From: Planctomycetaceae bacterium
GTDB taxonomy: Bacteria; Planctomycetota; Planctomycetia; Planctomycetales; Planctomycetaceae
Length of the DNA stretch: 64,000 nt
Assembly (NCBI GenBank): GCA_014762625.1
Contig: JABURQ010000140.1
Span: forward strand, 1-64,000
Direction: 5' to 3'
The position numbers were made by a program, and so were the translations under genes. This document shows, piece by piece, positions 29,801 to 40,755 of this stretch (the stretch's first letter is position 1; the number at the start of each line of letters is the position of its first letter). Below the pieces are notes generated by a model. It did no database searches. It was not told where the DNA came from and saw only the letters and a program-made list of their open reading frames with translations.

Positions 29801-31494
29801 TGGCGGCGTTAAGTCTGGCGTCCGCGTCGGAGATTCCATTGGTGAAGCGGTACATTTATCGGCGTGCCGCGGTGGAAAATGACAAATTGGGCGAACTGAT
29901 GACGATCCTGCTCCAGGAGCAGAATCCTAATGATCGGAAACTGATTCTCGAAGAGATGCTGGCGGCGTTTGAAGGTCGCGTCAACATCCCGATGCCTAAG
30001 ACGTGGATCCCCGCCTACGCCGCGCTCTCGAAAAGTGACGATGAGACGATCCGCGATCGAGCCGATCAGGTGGCGATTCTGTTGGGCGACGAGCGGATTT
30101 TCCCCCGCATGCGGGCGCAACTCGTCAACAAGAAACTTCCCCTGGCGAAACGGCGGGACGCGTTGAATATTCTGGTAAGGGGCCGCGATCCCGAAGCGGT
30201 GGAGAGTTATCTGGAAGTCGTCCGGGAACCGTCTCCATTACGAGGAGCTGCCATCCGGGCGCTGGCACAATCCCGAGACGAACGCGTTCCCGAAGTCCTG
30301 CTCTCTCTGTATTCGGAACTCGACGCCGAGACCAAACGTGACGTCATCAACACGCTCACCGTGCGACCGCTTTACGCACTCCCGTTATTCGCGGCCTTGG
30401 AAGCGGGCCAGGTTCCTCGAACCGATCTGCACGCTTACAACATTCGACAACTCACGAGCTTCGATGACAAAGCCCTCAATCAGAAAATAAAAAGCGTCTG
30501 GGGCGAAGTACGCGAGTCGTCCGCCGACAAGCAGGCGGAAATCGAGAAGTACAAGCAGCAGCTTCAGCCTGATGTTCTAAAACAGGCCGATCTCAGCCAC
30601 GGACGGTTCCTCTTCAATAAAACGTGTGCGTCGTGTCATACGCTATTCGGGGAAGGGGGCAAAGTGGGGCCCGATATCACCGGCTCGAACCGCGCGAATC
30701 TCGACTACATCCTTTCCAATGTGGTCGATCCGTCGGCGGTGCTGGCGAAAGATTATCGGATGTCGACGATTGTGCTGGATGACGGTCGCGTGGTGAACGG
30801 TTTGATTCAGAAAGAAACCGACAGCGCATTGACCGTGCGGACAATCAACGACACGGTCGTTGTTGCCAAAGACGAAATTGAAATTCAGAAGCTTTCCGAA
30901 CTCTCGATGATGCCCGAAAATCAACTCAAAGAGTTCAAACCGAACGAAGTTCGCGACTTGGTCGCCTATCTCGGGAGTCCGGGACAGGTGGCGCTCAAAG
31001 GACCGAGCGCTCCCATCGATCCGAAAACCGGAAAGGTTCCCGGAGCCATCGAAGGTGAGTCGATGAAGATCGTCGGCAAGACGGGTGGCACGGCCAAAAG
31101 CCAGCCGATGGGGAATTTCAAAGCCGATCGCTGGAGTGGAAACGATCATCTCTGGTGGACCGGGGCGAAGCCGGGACAGCAGCTCGATGTCGAATTTGAT
31201 GTCGACGGTGCGGGGGCTTTCGCCGTCGAACTCGTCTTAACGAAGGCCAAAGACTACGGCGTCGTGAACGTCAAACTGGACGGCCAGTCTCTCGGTCCGG
31301 CGATCGATCTCTACGACCCGCAAGTCATCACCACCGGCGTTCTGACCTACGGTCCTCGGGAGTTGGCGAAAGGGTCCCATAAACTGACCTTTGAAATCGT
31401 CGGGGCGAATCCGAAGGCAGTGAAGTCGTTCATGGTGGGGCTGGATTATTTGCGACTGGTTCCCGCGACGAGCGAGACGAGTACTTCCAAATAG
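26845..31494 (+). CDS. PVC-type CxxCH haem protein with dehydrogenase-like propeller
   Basis: Giant exported protein of 1549 residues. After a signal peptide (LLYALLLFSTSISFA) come VCBS/FG-GAP-type repeats with Asp-rich calcium loops (DLNGDGHQD, DVNGDGKND, DINGDGRQD, DVDGDGDND) up to about residue 400. A membrane-bound-dehydrogenase-like propeller follows, starting at MTVPEGFTVQLAAGEPQVHQP (~430-800), then HEAT-like helices (~850-1200). A single cytochrome c motif CASCH (first Cys about residue 1260) sits in a domain ending GPDITGSNR. The last ~130 residues look like a carbohydrate-binding sandwich. Such proteins are thought to oxidise sugars or alcohols and pass electrons to haem c, but no substrate is proven. 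It is followed by an esterase 27 bp downstream. Confidence 0.88.
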   Translation: MSFLSRQLLYALLLFSTSISFAEEHVIHQFDRQELTDVYYSEGINHGDLNGDGHQDIVHGPYWFAGPDFKTRHEIYEPKPQDRNRYADNFFSWVHDVNGDGKNDIFVVGFPGTPAYVYENPGPDNLDSLWQKHQVFDWVSNESPWFTDLVGDNTPELVCTRDGRFGYATLPGNNSFDTWTFHPISKDFAAKRFGHGLGVGDINGDGRQDIIYKDGWFEQPEDLSGDPEWKQHLYTFTRAGGAEMYAYDVDGDGDNDVISSLAAHSFGLAWFEQIQKEGHITFEPHVIMGDKPEQNPYGVLFSELHSVNLADMDGDGLKDIVTGKTYWSHHTQAPMWDAGAVVYWFKLKRGPDGVEWVPYKADGEAGIGRQVIVGDLNQDGLPEILAGGMKGANVLHHTSKKVNATVWKSFQPKAPLPLADGLTPEEAAERMTVPEGFTVQLAAGEPQVHQPIAMAFDHKGRLWVAEAHTYPRRAPEGEGKDKIIILEDTDLDGTLDSRKVFIDGLNLVSGMEVGFGGVWVGAAPYFMFIPDKDGDDKPDSEPQILLDGFGYQDTHETLNAFIWGPDGWLYGCHGVFTHSKVGKPGTPEEDRIPMNCAVWRYHPVRHEFDVFARGTSNPWGVDFNDRGHAFITACVIPHLWHIIPGARYHRQGGRHFNPYLFDDIKTIADHAHYVGNIRDHAWWGHEPQAAHDTLAKGGGHAHCGAMIYLGDNWPDEYRNQIFFNNIHGNRVNNDLLEQKGSGYVGHHGSDTIIANDRWYRGINLRYGPDGTVYVIDWYDKNACHRTNPEIWDRTNGRVFNVYYGEPERKQVDLAKMDDDQLVQLLSHKNEWYVRMARKILQERAAADKLLWSTPGQLIHLVNTEPLLTDRLKALWTLHAIGELKESLTSELLKDPEEDIRCWAIQLELEDRQCSPEFVQTLTRLASEDASPQVRLYLASALQRLPLNNDRLSLAKNLLSHGEDADDHNLPLMYWYGIEPLFSKEPMAALSLASASEIPLVKRYIYRRAAVENDKLGELMTILLQEQNPNDRKLILEEMLAAFEGRVNIPMPKTWIPAYAALSKSDDETIRDRADQVAILLGDERIFPRMRAQLVNKKLPLAKRRDALNILVRGRDPEAVESYLEVVREPSPLRGAAIRALAQSRDERVPEVLLSLYSELDAETKRDVINTLTVRPLYALPLFAALEAGQVPRTDLHAYNIRQLTSFDDKALNQKIKSVWGEVRESSADKQAEIEKYKQQLQPDVLKQADLSHGRFLFNKTCASCHTLFGEGGKVGPDITGSNRANLDYILSNVVDPSAVLAKDYRMSTIVLDDGRVVNGLIQKETDSALTVRTINDTVVVAKDEIEIQKLSELSMMPENQLKEFKPNEVRDLVAYLGSPGQVALKGPSAPIDPKTGKVPGAIEGESMKIVGKTGGTAKSQPMGNFKADRWSGNDHLWWTGAKPGQQLDVEFDVDGAGAFAVELVLTKAKDYGVVNVKLDGQSLGPAIDLYDPQVITTGVLTYGPRELAKGSHKLTFEIVGANPKAVKSFMVGLDYLRLVPATSETSTSK

Positions 31495-31521
31495 ACCTCT
31501 CTGTTGAGAAAGTGTTCCGCG

Positions 31522-32421
31522 ATGAAAATACGCTCGATCTCTGTTGGTCTTCTCCTGGCTTTCAGTCTCTCGGTCTCCGAAGCGCGCGAACCCGATACGA
31601 CCGTCGATCTCTGGCCGAGTCTTCCCGCCGGTGAAACCGAAAAAAATACGGGCGAAGCTTTACCCCGCCGACCGAATGAAAATCCTCCCGCCACGCGCGT
31701 CAAAGACATCACCTTCCCGCGCTTGTTTGTTTACCAACCTCCGAAAGAAAATCGGAACGGCACTGCCGTCATCGTGTTTCCCGGAGGCGGCTACAATTAC
31801 GTCGTGATGGATAAGGAAGGGTCGGAAGTGGCCGACTGGCTGAACCCGCTGGGCGTGACGGTCTTCGTCGCCCATTATCGCACCAAGCGGGAGAGGAATG
31901 AACCCGATCCCTGGGTCCGACCGCTGGAAGACGGGCAGCGTGCAGTCAGCCTGATCCGGTCTCAGGCGAAAGACTGGGATGTGGATCCCGGGCGGATCGG
32001 TGTGATCGGATTTTCCGCTGGAGGCCAGTGTGCGGCCCTGGTGACGACCCGATTCGGAGAGCGTCAATACGAACCGGTCGACGCTGTGGACAAAGTCTCC
32101 TGCCGGCCCGATTTCAGTCTGTTGTTGTATCCTGCGTATCTCGTTGACAACGAAGGCCATCTGGGCGAATCCGTCACGATCACTAAAGAGACGCCGCCGA
32201 CGTTTCTGGTACACACCCACGACGATCCAATCACCTCTCTCAGCAGCATCGAATTTTATCGGCAACTGAAACGGCATCAAATTCCCGCCGCGTTGCACAT
32301 CTATAGTAACGGCGGTCACGGTTACGGCATGCGTCCCGTGGAGGGTTCGAATGTTGATACCTGGCCCGAGCGGGCGACGGAATGGCTGAGATTGCGGGGA
32401 TTGCTGGATATGTCGAAGTAA
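31522..32421 (+). CDS. Secreted alpha/beta hydrolase, acetyl-esterase-like
   Basis: Exported esterase of 299 residues from the ATG at 31522. Signal peptide SVGLLLAFSLSVSEA. The oxyanion-hole motif PGGGY is at 87-91, the nucleophile Ser165 is in GFSAGG, and the Asp and His come in HDDPITS and GGHGYG. This is the BD-FAE/acetyl-xylan-esterase-like arrangement, often linked to deacetylating plant or algal polysaccharides. Its position 27 bp after the CxxCH propeller gene suggests co-transcription and a shared polysaccharide-related substrate (inference). Confidence 0.85.
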   Translation: MKIRSISVGLLLAFSLSVSEAREPDTTVDLWPSLPAGETEKNTGEALPRRPNENPPATRVKDITFPRLFVYQPPKENRNGTAVIVFPGGGYNYVVMDKEGSEVADWLNPLGVTVFVAHYRTKRERNEPDPWVRPLEDGQRAVSLIRSQAKDWDVDPGRIGVIGFSAGGQCAALVTTRFGERQYEPVDAVDKVSCRPDFSLLLYPAYLVDNEGHLGESVTITKETPPTFLVHTHDDPITSLSSIEFYRQLKRHQIPAALHIYSNGGHGYGMRPVEGSNVDTWPERATEWLRLRGLLDMSK

Positions 32422-32644
32422 ACGACTCGTGCATCAAGACTTGCGCAAACTGTCATATTCGCGTTTGAGGTTGTCGTTTCAGCCTTGAAAACATGGATTT
32501 TTTTGAAATTTCCTCGGTCGGGAGATATACTGCAAGAACAGCGAAGAGCCCTCTTGTGGATATCGCATCCCGCATCATCGCTGCCCGCCTCATCAATCCC
32601 ACCTGCGAACTTTCAACTGCATTCCCGTTGAATTGAGAAGAATC

Positions 32645-35600
32645 ATGTATTGCCTGCGCTTCATCATGTTGTCGAGTCTGTTTGTCTTGACGCCGATCCT
32701 GAGTTCCTTCGGCGAGGATAAAGTACGCTTCGATCGCGACATCAAACCGCTGCTGTCGGATCGATGTTACCACTGCCACGGTCCCGATCATCAACATCGC
32801 GAAGCCGATCTGCGGTTCGATCAAAAAGAGGCCGCGTTTGCCGATCGCGACGGTCATCCCGCTCTGGTTCCCGGCAGTCTGGAAAAGAGTGCGGTCTGGG
32901 AACGCATCACCAGCGACGATGAATTCGTCAAGATGCCTCCCCCCGACTCCAACAAGAAGCTGACTGCCACAGAAATTGAGTTGATAAAACGCTGGATCGA
33001 ACAGGGAGCCGAGTGGAGCGATCACTGGTCGTTCGTGACGCCCGTCAAACCGGAGCCGCCCCAGGTCTCCGCCGACTTCGCGGTCCATAATCCGATCGAT
33101 CAATTTGTCCTGCGGAAGCTTCAGGAACACGGCTTGAAGCCCTCTCCGGAAGCGGACCGACGAACCCTGATCCGTCGTCTCTCATTCGACCTCACCGGCT
33201 TACCGCCGACGCCTGCGGAAGTGAAAGCCTTTGTCGACGATCCGTCGCCGAATGCTTACGAGCGGCTGGTCGATCGTTTGCTCTCTTCGCCCCACTTCGG
33301 GGAGCGGATGGCGGTGATGTGGCTCGATGCAGCCCGTTACGGAGACACGAGCGTGTTTCACGCCGACGGTCCGCGCGACATGTGGGCGTGGCGCGATCGC
33401 GTCGTTCAGGCTTACAACGAGAACATGCCGTTCGATCAGTTTTCCATCCTGCAGCTTGCCGGTGATCTCGTTCCCGAGGCGAGCGTGCACGACAAGATTC
33501 TGGCGGGTTTCAATCGCAACAACGGCACCACGGATGAGGGAGGAGCGATTGCCGAGGAGTATCGCGTTGAATATGTGGTCGATCGCGTGAAGACCACCTC
33601 GACGGTCTGGCTTGGTTTAAGCATGGAATGCGGACAGTGTCACGATCACAAATACGATCCTATCTCCCAGGAAGATTACTATAAGTTCTACGCCTTCTTT
33701 AACGTCAGCGCCGATGCCGGAATGCAGACGCGTCGCGGAAACGCCACTCCGGTTCTGGAAATCCCCGATCCCGAAAAGCAGGAACGTCTGCCCCAGGTCG
33801 AACAGCAACTTGCCGAACTCAATCAACGCATCGACCAGCATCGCGAAACCGCCCGACAAGCGTACGCCGCATGGCTCACCGCGAAAGAGAAAGAAGTCGC
33901 CGATAACCCGAACGGTTCCACTCCGACAGGAATGACGGTTCATTTACCGTTTGAGGACGGCGAAGGAAAAACGGTTGCGAATGCGGCTACTGCGGACAAG
34001 CCGGGAACGATCCAGGGGAACGCCCAATGGGTTGAGGGACGTTATGGAACAGCGCTCCAACTGGATGGATCGAGTTATATCGATCTGGGCGATCAGGGAC
34101 GTTTCGAACGGACCGATTCTGTCTCGTACGGCGGTTGGGTCAAACTTCCCAAGAACGGGTCGGGAGCACTCATCGCCCGCATGGATGACGCCAATTCCTA
34201 TCGCGGTTTCGATTGTCTGATTCAGGGAGGGAAAATCGCCCCGCACATCATCAATACGTGGCCGTCGAATGCAATTAAAGTCCAAACCAAGAAAGCGATC
34301 GCGTTCGAAGAATGGCAACATGTGATGGTGACGTACGACGGTTCCTCCAAAGCCCAGGGAGTCAAAATTTACGTCAACGGTGAAGAATGGGATTGGGACG
34401 TCCAGCAGGACAGTCTGAAAGACACCATCATCACCGAGAAAACCTTGTTGGTCGGCAGCCGTCATCCAAGCAGCCGACTGAAAGGCGAAGTGGACGACAT
34501 TCGTTTCTATCCTCGCCAACTTTCGGAAACCGAAGTTAAGCAACTCGCGGGAGCCGATCCGATTCTGCCAATCTTGCAACTCGCCGCCGAGGAGCGGACC
34601 GACGAACAGCAGAAAACGCTTTACGACTATTACCTCAATAACGTCGATGCGGAATTTCAGAAATTGACCGCTCAGCAAGACAAACTTAAAACACAAATCA
34701 CGGAACTGAAAAAACCGCTGACGACCGTGATGATCATGACCGATCAGCCGAAACCGCGGGACACATTCGTCTTGATGCGGGGACAATATAACACCCCGAC
34801 CGATCAGAAAGTCGAACCGGGCACTCCGGCGATGTTACCTCCGATGCCCGAGGACTATCCCCAAAATCGACTGGGGATGGCGAAGTGGCTGTTTGCTCCC
34901 GAGCATCCGTTGACCTCGCGGGTCGCCGTCAATCGATACTGGCAAATGCTGTTTGGAACAGGTCTCGTCGTCACTCCAGAAGATTTCGGCTCGCAGGGGG
35001 AATACCCCACGCATCCCGAACTACTCGACTGGCTGGCGGTCGATTTTCGAGAAAACGGCTGGGACATTCAGCGGATGCTCAAACAGATCGTGATGTCTCA
35101 TACCTATCGACAAACCTCACAAGTCACTCCCGAACGACTCGAAAAAGATCCCGAAAATCGGTGGCTTTCGAGATCGCCCCGTTTCCGGTTGCAATCGGAA
35201 TTTCTGCGGGACAACGCGCTGGCTGTCAGCGGATTGCTCAACGACAAAATGGGCGGACCCGGCGTGAAGCCGTATCAACCGCCGGGGCTCTGGGCGGAAG
35301 TGGGCCTCAGCGGACGACCGATCTTCAAACGAGACGACGGCCAGAAGCTTTATCGCCGCAGCCTGTATACTTACTGGAAGCGTTCGGCACCTCCTCCCAA
35401 CATGCAGATCTTCGACGCGCCGACGCGCGAGAAATGTACGGTGAATCGGCCGCGCACCAACACGCCGTTGCAGGCGCTCGTGATGCTCAATGACGTTCAA
35501 TTTGTGGAAGCCTCCCGGCAGATGGCAGCCCGCATGATTCAGGAGGGAGGACTCCTTCCCGATGAACGTTTGGAATACGGTTTCCTGTTGACGGTGGCGC

Positions 35601-35809
35601 GACCTCCCAACGTTCAGGAGAAAAGTGTCTTTTCTCAGCTCTATCAACAAGCCGTCCAGCATTATCGCGAGAACCCCGACGCCGCTCAGCAACTTCTGAG
35701 TCAGGGGGAATCGAACGTCCCGGACGGACTCGATCCGACCGAGCACGCCGCCTGGACGATTATTGCTTCCACCTTATTGAATATGGATGAAACACTGACT
35801 CGAAACTGA
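32645..35809 (+). CDS. PSCyt1 / DUF1549 / LamG / DUF1553 protein (first copy)
   Basis: Exported protein of about 1054 residues. The signal (FIMLSSLFVLTPILSSFG) is followed by a planctomycete cytochrome c domain with CYHCH, then DUF1549, which itself contains a second CxxCH (CGQCHDHKYDP). A coiled-coil stretch (~375-430) leads to a LamG-like concanavalin domain (~440-640: GKTVANAAT to EVDDIRFYPRQLS). DUF1553 forms the C-terminus (VAVNRYWQMLFGTGLV). A DUF1501 gene follows 114 bp downstream, the standard partner in this phylum. The function is unknown; secreted redox or binding roles on polysaccharide are assumed in the literature but not proven. Confidence 0.9.
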   Translation: MYCLRFIMLSSLFVLTPILSSFGEDKVRFDRDIKPLLSDRCYHCHGPDHQHREADLRFDQKEAAFADRDGHPALVPGSLEKSAVWERITSDDEFVKMPPPDSNKKLTATEIELIKRWIEQGAEWSDHWSFVTPVKPEPPQVSADFAVHNPIDQFVLRKLQEHGLKPSPEADRRTLIRRLSFDLTGLPPTPAEVKAFVDDPSPNAYERLVDRLLSSPHFGERMAVMWLDAARYGDTSVFHADGPRDMWAWRDRVVQAYNENMPFDQFSILQLAGDLVPEASVHDKILAGFNRNNGTTDEGGAIAEEYRVEYVVDRVKTTSTVWLGLSMECGQCHDHKYDPISQEDYYKFYAFFNVSADAGMQTRRGNATPVLEIPDPEKQERLPQVEQQLAELNQRIDQHRETARQAYAAWLTAKEKEVADNPNGSTPTGMTVHLPFEDGEGKTVANAATADKPGTIQGNAQWVEGRYGTALQLDGSSYIDLGDQGRFERTDSVSYGGWVKLPKNGSGALIARMDDANSYRGFDCLIQGGKIAPHIINTWPSNAIKVQTKKAIAFEEWQHVMVTYDGSSKAQGVKIYVNGEEWDWDVQQDSLKDTIITEKTLLVGSRHPSSRLKGEVDDIRFYPRQLSETEVKQLAGADPILPILQLAAEERTDEQQKTLYDYYLNNVDAEFQKLTAQQDKLKTQITELKKPLTTVMIMTDQPKPRDTFVLMRGQYNTPTDQKVEPGTPAMLPPMPEDYPQNRLGMAKWLFAPEHPLTSRVAVNRYWQMLFGTGLVVTPEDFGSQGEYPTHPELLDWLAVDFRENGWDIQRMLKQIVMSHTYRQTSQVTPERLEKDPENRWLSRSPRFRLQSEFLRDNALAVSGLLNDKMGGPGVKPYQPPGLWAEVGLSGRPIFKRDDGQKLYRRSLYTYWKRSAPPPNMQIFDAPTREKCTVNRPRTNTPLQALVMLNDVQFVEASRQMAARMIQEGGLLPDERLEYGFLLTVARPPNVQEKSVFSQLYQQAVQHYRENPDAAQQLLSQGESNVPDGLDPTEHAAWTIIASTLLNMDETLTRN

Positions 35810-35923
35810 TTGTGATGGAATGTCGCGTAGGCCGATGGGAATTGTCGGCCTGCGATTTCACCCACCTGATTTCCCATGCAGAATACAATCTGCTCGACAG
35901 TCACTGATGCAGGAAACAGAACC

Positions 35924-37384
35924 ATGGACCCGCAACTCGAATTCAATCGTCAAATGACGCGACGTCAACTCCTCTCGCACGGTCGTAGCGGACTCGGAGC
36001 GGCTGCGTTGGCGACGTTACTGGACGCCGATCTCGGACAGGCTTCCGCCGCGGAAAAAAGCACACAGGGGTTGCCCGATCTGCCGCATTTTCCACCCACC
36101 GCGAAACGAGTGATCTATCTGTTTATGGCGGGCGGTCCGAGCCATATCGATATGTTCGATTACAAGCCCGCCATGCGTAAGATCCACGGGACCGAACTAC
36201 CCGAATCCATCCGCCAGGGCCAGCGATTGACCGGCATGACCAGCGGCCAGAAATCATTCCCCTGCGTCGCGCCGATGTTCAACTTCACGCAAGAGGGCGA
36301 ACGCGGAACGTGGATCAACGCCGAACTGCTTCCGCATACCGCGAAGATTGCCGATGACATCGCCATCATCCGCACGATGAATACGGAAGCCATTAACCAT
36401 GACCCGGCGATTACCTACATAAATACGGGAACGCAACAACTGGGACGACCGAGTTTTGGTTCCTGGCTCAGTTATGGGTTAGGATCGCCTAATCAGGATT
36501 TACCCGCCTACGTCACCATGATTTCCGTCGGGGCGAAACCGGGACAGGCTTTGTACTCCAGGATCTGGGGGAGCGGTTTTCTCCCTTCCAAGCACCAGGG
36601 AGTTCAATTCCGAAGCGGTGCGGATCCGGTGCTCTATCTCTCGAATCCGCCGGGCGTCAGCAGCGACCTGCGTCGCAAGATGCTCGACAGCCTCGCGCAG
36701 GTCAACGAACAGAATTACAACAAGTTCGGCGATCCCGAAATCCAGGCCCGCATCTCGCAGTACGAAATGGCGTATCGGATGCAGACCTCGGTCCCCGAAC
36801 TGATGGAGATCAACGACGAACCGGAATCGACCTTCGATCTCTACGGTCCCGACTCCAAAAAGCCGGGAACGTTTGCCGCGAACTGCGTCCTCGCCCGGCG
36901 GCTCGCCGAACGGGGAGTTCCGTTTGTGCAACTCTTCCATCGTGGTTGGGACCAGCACGGCAACCTGCCGAATGAGATTCGCAAGAACGCGCTCGGCACC
37001 GATCAGCCCGCTGCGGCGCTGATCAAAGATCTGAAGCAACGCGGGATGCTGGAGGATACGGTCGTGATCTTCGGCGGCGAATTCGGACGTACGATTTACA
37101 GCCAGGGTAAACTATCGAAAGACAACCACGGTCGCGATCACCACGGTCGCTGCTTCTCGACCTGGGTGGCCGGGGGCGGTTTCAAGCCGGGCATCGATTA
37201 CGGTTTAACCGATGATTACTCATACAATATTCTGGAAAACCCGGTGCATATCAACGACCTCAACGCTACGGTGTTGCGAACACTCGGAATCGACCACAAC
37301 CGATTCACGGTCAAATATCAGGGACTCGATTGGAAGCTGACCGGCGTCGAAGGTGCGAAAGTGATTGACGGCCTGTTGGCCTGA
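35924..37384 (+). CDS. DUF1501 protein with Tat-type signal (first copy)
   Basis: Protein of 486 residues from the ATG at 35924; an earlier in-frame ATG at 35876 is possible. It has a twin-arginine signal ([23 protein letters not shown]) and belongs to DUF1501, a branch of the alkaline-phosphatase-like fold. Metal-binding-like strings are present: [13 protein letters not shown] at the start, [11 protein letters not shown] in the middle and [10 protein letters not shown] near the end. It is paired with the upstream cytochrome-type DUF1549/1553 protein and followed 23 bp later by the second such pair. Tat export implies it folds, probably with metal, in the cytoplasm. Confidence 0.9.
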   Translation: MDPQLEFNRQMTRRQLLSHGRSGLGAAALATLLDADLGQASAAEKSTQGLPDLPHFPPTAKRVIYLFMAGGPSHIDMFDYKPAMRKIHGTELPESIRQGQRLTGMTSGQKSFPCVAPMFNFTQEGERGTWINAELLPHTAKIADDIAIIRTMNTEAINHDPAITYINTGTQQLGRPSFGSWLSYGLGSPNQDLPAYVTMISVGAKPGQALYSRIWGSGFLPSKHQGVQFRSGADPVLYLSNPPGVSSDLRRKMLDSLAQVNEQNYNKFGDPEIQARISQYEMAYRMQTSVPELMEINDEPESTFDLYGPDSKKPGTFAANCVLARRLAERGVPFVQLFHRGWDQHGNLPNEIRKNALGTDQPAAALIKDLKQRGMLEDTVVIFGGEFGRTIYSQGKLSKDNHGRDHHGRCFSTWVAGGGFKPGIDYGLTDDYSYNILENPVHINDLNATVLRTLGIDHNRFTVKYQGLDWKLTGVEGAKVIDGLLA

Positions 37385-37407
37385 CTGGAAACAGAAAGCT
37401 GAGATCC

Positions 37408-40400
37408 ATGACGCATGGTGTCACCGACGAGTTGATTCGACGGATCAGCGCACACGTTCTCCTGACTCTGCTCTTGGCGGCTTGGCCCTCTTCGGCACTC
37501 GCGAAGGAGACGGTCGATTATACCCGCGATGTTAAACCGATCTTCGCGCGAAAATGCTATGCCTGCCACGGCGCTTTGAAGCAGGAATCTTCCCTGCGAC
37601 TCGATACGGTCCCTTTGATGAAACGCGGGGGCGACAGCGGCCCCGCTTTGAAAAGCAACTCTCTGGACGAAAGCCTGCTCTGGCAACGCGTCAGTTCGCG
37701 GGAAGAGTATGAACGCATGCCACCCGAAGGAGAGCCGCTTTCCGATCGGGAACAGCAACTCGTCAAACAGTGGATTCTGGCAGGAGCCAACTCCCCCGCC
37801 GACGAACAGCCGCAAACCGATCCCACTCAGCATTGGTCCTTTCAGCCTTTGCAAACGATCGAACCTCCCGCCGGCGACGGGCATCCCCTCGATCGCTTCA
37901 TTACCCGAAAACTGGAATCGACGGGGCTCAAGCTTTCTCCGCCGACCGACAATACGACTTTAGTTCGGCGTTTGTACCTCGATCTTCACGGTCTGCCTCC
38001 CTCTCCCGAGGATCTCGAACTCTGGTCGAAAAAAGTCGAGACTCCCGCAGGACGCCGCGAACTGATCGATCATCTTCTGGACAGCCCCCGCTACGGCGAA
38101 CGTATCGCCCAGTTCTGGCTCGATCTCGTCCGTTACGCCGATACGCACGGCTTTGAAGTCAACACCCCCCGTCCGAACGCCTGGCCTTATCGCGACTATG
38201 TGATCCAGGCCTTCAACGACGACAAGCCCTACAATCAGTTCATTAAAGAGCAACTTGCCGGAGACCGGTTCGACGCGGATGAGGCGACCGGGTTTCTTGT
38301 GGCGGCGGCCGTGCTGCTGCCGGGACAAATCGGTAAAGACGACGCTTCCAAACGCCTCGCCCGACAGGACGCCCTCGATGAAATGATCGTCGGGACGGGG
38401 GCTTCCTTTCTGGGACTGACCATTGGTTGCGCTCGTTGTCACGACCATAAATTCGATCCCGTCGATCAGGAGGATTACTACGCGTTACAGGCCTTCTTTG
38501 CCGGTGTCGAATATGGGGACCGTCCCATCAAAGACGAAAATTATCGGCAGAAGCTCGCCGAGGCGGAATCGCTCTCTCCGCGAATCGAGGAGTTGGAAAC
38601 GCGTCTCGTTTCTGCCCAGCCTCGGGCCTTCGCAGGCGAAACTCTGATCATCGATGACGAGGATCTCGAACGTGTCACGATTCTCAAACCAAAAAATGGA
38701 CACGGGACGAATCCGGACGGGACGCAACGCGGCTACAAGAATGATCCCGGCGACCTCGACCGCATGCCCAACCTGAGTGAGGGGCGTTATACCTGGTGGG
38801 ACAACAATCCCGGCGAAGACGTTTTCACTTGGAATCCCAGTACGAAAGGTCGTTTTCGCGTCTGGATCTCCTGGGGCGTTCACGGCAGCGGCGTTCATAC
38901 GCGCGACGCTCGCTACGTTCTCGATCGGGATGGCAACCTGGAGACAAAAGACGATCAAACCGAAATTGCCCGGGCCGACCAGTATTACTTCAAGGGCCAA
39001 ACCGAAGGAGAGTCCGAACAGAAACCGCGTTGGAGCGGCTTGCTCGATGCGGGAGTTCATGAGTTCGAGGAAGATTCCAGACTGATCCTGCGCGGCGGCG
39101 ACACGGGAACCGGTATCACTGCCGATGTGCTCGTGATGCAGGAGGAACTGACCACGTCTCAACCTGTCGGTCAACTTCCGAAACTAAGAACCCCGGTTCA
39201 GTTCGATCGGAATACCGAATCCTTTCCTCCCACCGAAGCCCGATTCGTCAGATTCACGACGTTTGAAACCACGAACAATAATCGCTACGAACCCTGTCTC
39301 GACGAACTGGAAGTCTTCACCAGCGGACCGAAACCGATCAACGTCGCACTCGCCGATAACGGTACGGTTCCGACCTCCTCCGGCAACTATTCCAACACCG
39401 GCCGTCATCAACTGAAACACATCAACGACGGCAACTACGGCAATGAGAAAAGTTGGATTTCGAGTGAGAAGGGTGGCGGCTGGGTGCAGTTGGAATTCCC
39501 CGCAACAGAGACCATCGATCGGATTGTCTGGGGACGGGATCGAAACGGAAAATACCAGGATCGCTTACCTGTCAACTATGCGATCGACGTTTCCGTCAAT
39601 GGAAAAACCTGGACCACCGTTGCCAGGTCTGAGGACCGGCTTCCTCCAGGCACGCCCTACAGTGAAACCAACCTGGCGGTCTGGAATGCTCCCGCAGAAG
39701 AGCGTGATAAACTCCGCGACACGATCGAAACAGTCAAACAGCTCCGGCAACGGCAGGAAACTCTTCGCCAGCCAAAACTGGTTTACGCGGGGCAATTCCG
39801 GGAACCCGACGACACCCATCTCTTGAATCGTGGCGATCCCGAACAACCGCTGGAGCCAGTCAATCCGCACGTCCCGCAGGTGCTCTCAGAAGTGTCATTG
39901 TCGGCGGATGCGGAAGAGTCCGAACGCCGACTCGCATTGGCGAACTGGATCGCGTCTCCTGAAAATCCTCTCACGGCAAGAGTGATGGTGAATCGCCTCT
40001 GGCAGATGCACTTCGGTCGCGGGATCGTCGAAACTCCCAGTGACTTCGGAATGAACGGAGCCCGACCGACTCACCCGGAACTGTTGGATTGGTTGGCGAA
40101 CAGGTTTATTGAAAGCGGCTGGTCGGTCAAGGAAATGCACCGTCTGATTTTGACGTCCCGGACCTATCAACAATCGTCACGCATTCAAGAACACGCCCAG
40201 AAAATCGACGCGGATTCCAGGCTGTTGTGGCGATTTCCCACGCGTCGCCTCGAAGCCGAAGCGATTCGAGACAGCATGCTCGCCGTCAGTGGGGAACTGA
40301 ATCTGAAAATGGGAGGTCCCGGCTTTGACTTTTTCAAAACACGGGGCGGACTCTCCGGTTTTCCGCCGGTCGAAGAATTCGGTCCCGATAAACTCCGTCG

Positions 40401-40755
40401 CATGATCTACGCACATAAAATCCGCATGGAATCAGTCCCGGTCTTCGGTGCGTTCGATTGTCCCGACGCGGGACAGCCGACTCCCGAACGGTCTCAATCG
40501 ACTACCGCCATCCAGGCGCTCAACCTGTTCAATAGCGAGTTCGTTTACGATCGCGCAAAGGCCGTAGCCGATCGCATCCGGACAGATTGGGGTGACGACG
40601 TCGATCGGCAAGTGACCGAGACGTTTCGCCTGCTGCTGGGCCGCGAGCCGAGCGAGGTTGAGTTTGAGTCGTCGAAAGCGGCGGTCGCGAAATCCGATCT
40701 CGCAACTCTGGCCCGCGTATTGTTTAATAGTAATGAATTCCTGTTTCTTCCGTGA
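37408..40755 (+). CDS. PSCyt1 / DUF1549 / discoidin-like / DUF1553 protein (second copy)
   Basis: Second large exported member of the family, 1115 residues. Signal peptide [16 protein letters not shown], cytochrome c motif CYACH, then DUF1549 with [11 protein letters not shown]. The central insert differs from the first copy: instead of LamG there is a beta-sandwich region (~430-570) and an F5/8-type-C (discoidin-like) domain, seen as [25 protein letters not shown] and then [12 protein letters not shown]1553 closes the protein ([19 protein letters not shown]). Its stop overlaps the next gene's start by 4 bp, so the pair is translationally coupled. Confidence 0.9.
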   Translation: MTHGVTDELIRRISAHVLLTLLLAAWPSSALAKETVDYTRDVKPIFARKCYACHGALKQESSLRLDTVPLMKRGGDSGPALKSNSLDESLLWQRVSSREEYERMPPEGEPLSDREQQLVKQWILAGANSPADEQPQTDPTQHWSFQPLQTIEPPAGDGHPLDRFITRKLESTGLKLSPPTDNTTLVRRLYLDLHGLPPSPEDLELWSKKVETPAGRRELIDHLLDSPRYGERIAQFWLDLVRYADTHGFEVNTPRPNAWPYRDYVIQAFNDDKPYNQFIKEQLAGDRFDADEATGFLVAAAVLLPGQIGKDDASKRLARQDALDEMIVGTGASFLGLTIGCARCHDHKFDPVDQEDYYALQAFFAGVEYGDRPIKDENYRQKLAEAESLSPRIEELETRLVSAQPRAFAGETLIIDDEDLERVTILKPKNGHGTNPDGTQRGYKNDPGDLDRMPNLSEGRYTWWDNNPGEDVFTWNPSTKGRFRVWISWGVHGSGVHTRDARYVLDRDGNLETKDDQTEIARADQYYFKGQTEGESEQKPRWSGLLDAGVHEFEEDSRLILRGGDTGTGITADVLVMQEELTTSQPVGQLPKLRTPVQFDRNTESFPPTEARFVRFTTFETTNNNRYEPCLDELEVFTSGPKPINVALADNGTVPTSSGNYSNTGRHQLKHINDGNYGNEKSWISSEKGGGWVQLEFPATETIDRIVWGRDRNGKYQDRLPVNYAIDVSVNGKTWTTVARSEDRLPPGTPYSETNLAVWNAPAEERDKLRDTIETVKQLRQRQETLRQPKLVYAGQFREPDDTHLLNRGDPEQPLEPVNPHVPQVLSEVSLSADAEESERRLALANWIASPENPLTARVMVNRLWQMHFGRGIVETPSDFGMNGARPTHPELLDWLANRFIESGWSVKEMHRLILTSRTYQQSSRIQEHAQKIDADSRLLWRFPTRRLEAEAIRDSMLAVSGELNLKMGGPGFDFFKTRGGLSGFPPVEEFGPDKLRRMIYAHKIRMESVPVFGAFDCPDAGQPTPERSQSTTAIQALNLFNSEFVYDRAKAVADRIRTDWGDDVDRQVTETFRLLLGREPSEVEFESSKAAVAKSDLATLARVLFNSNEFLFLP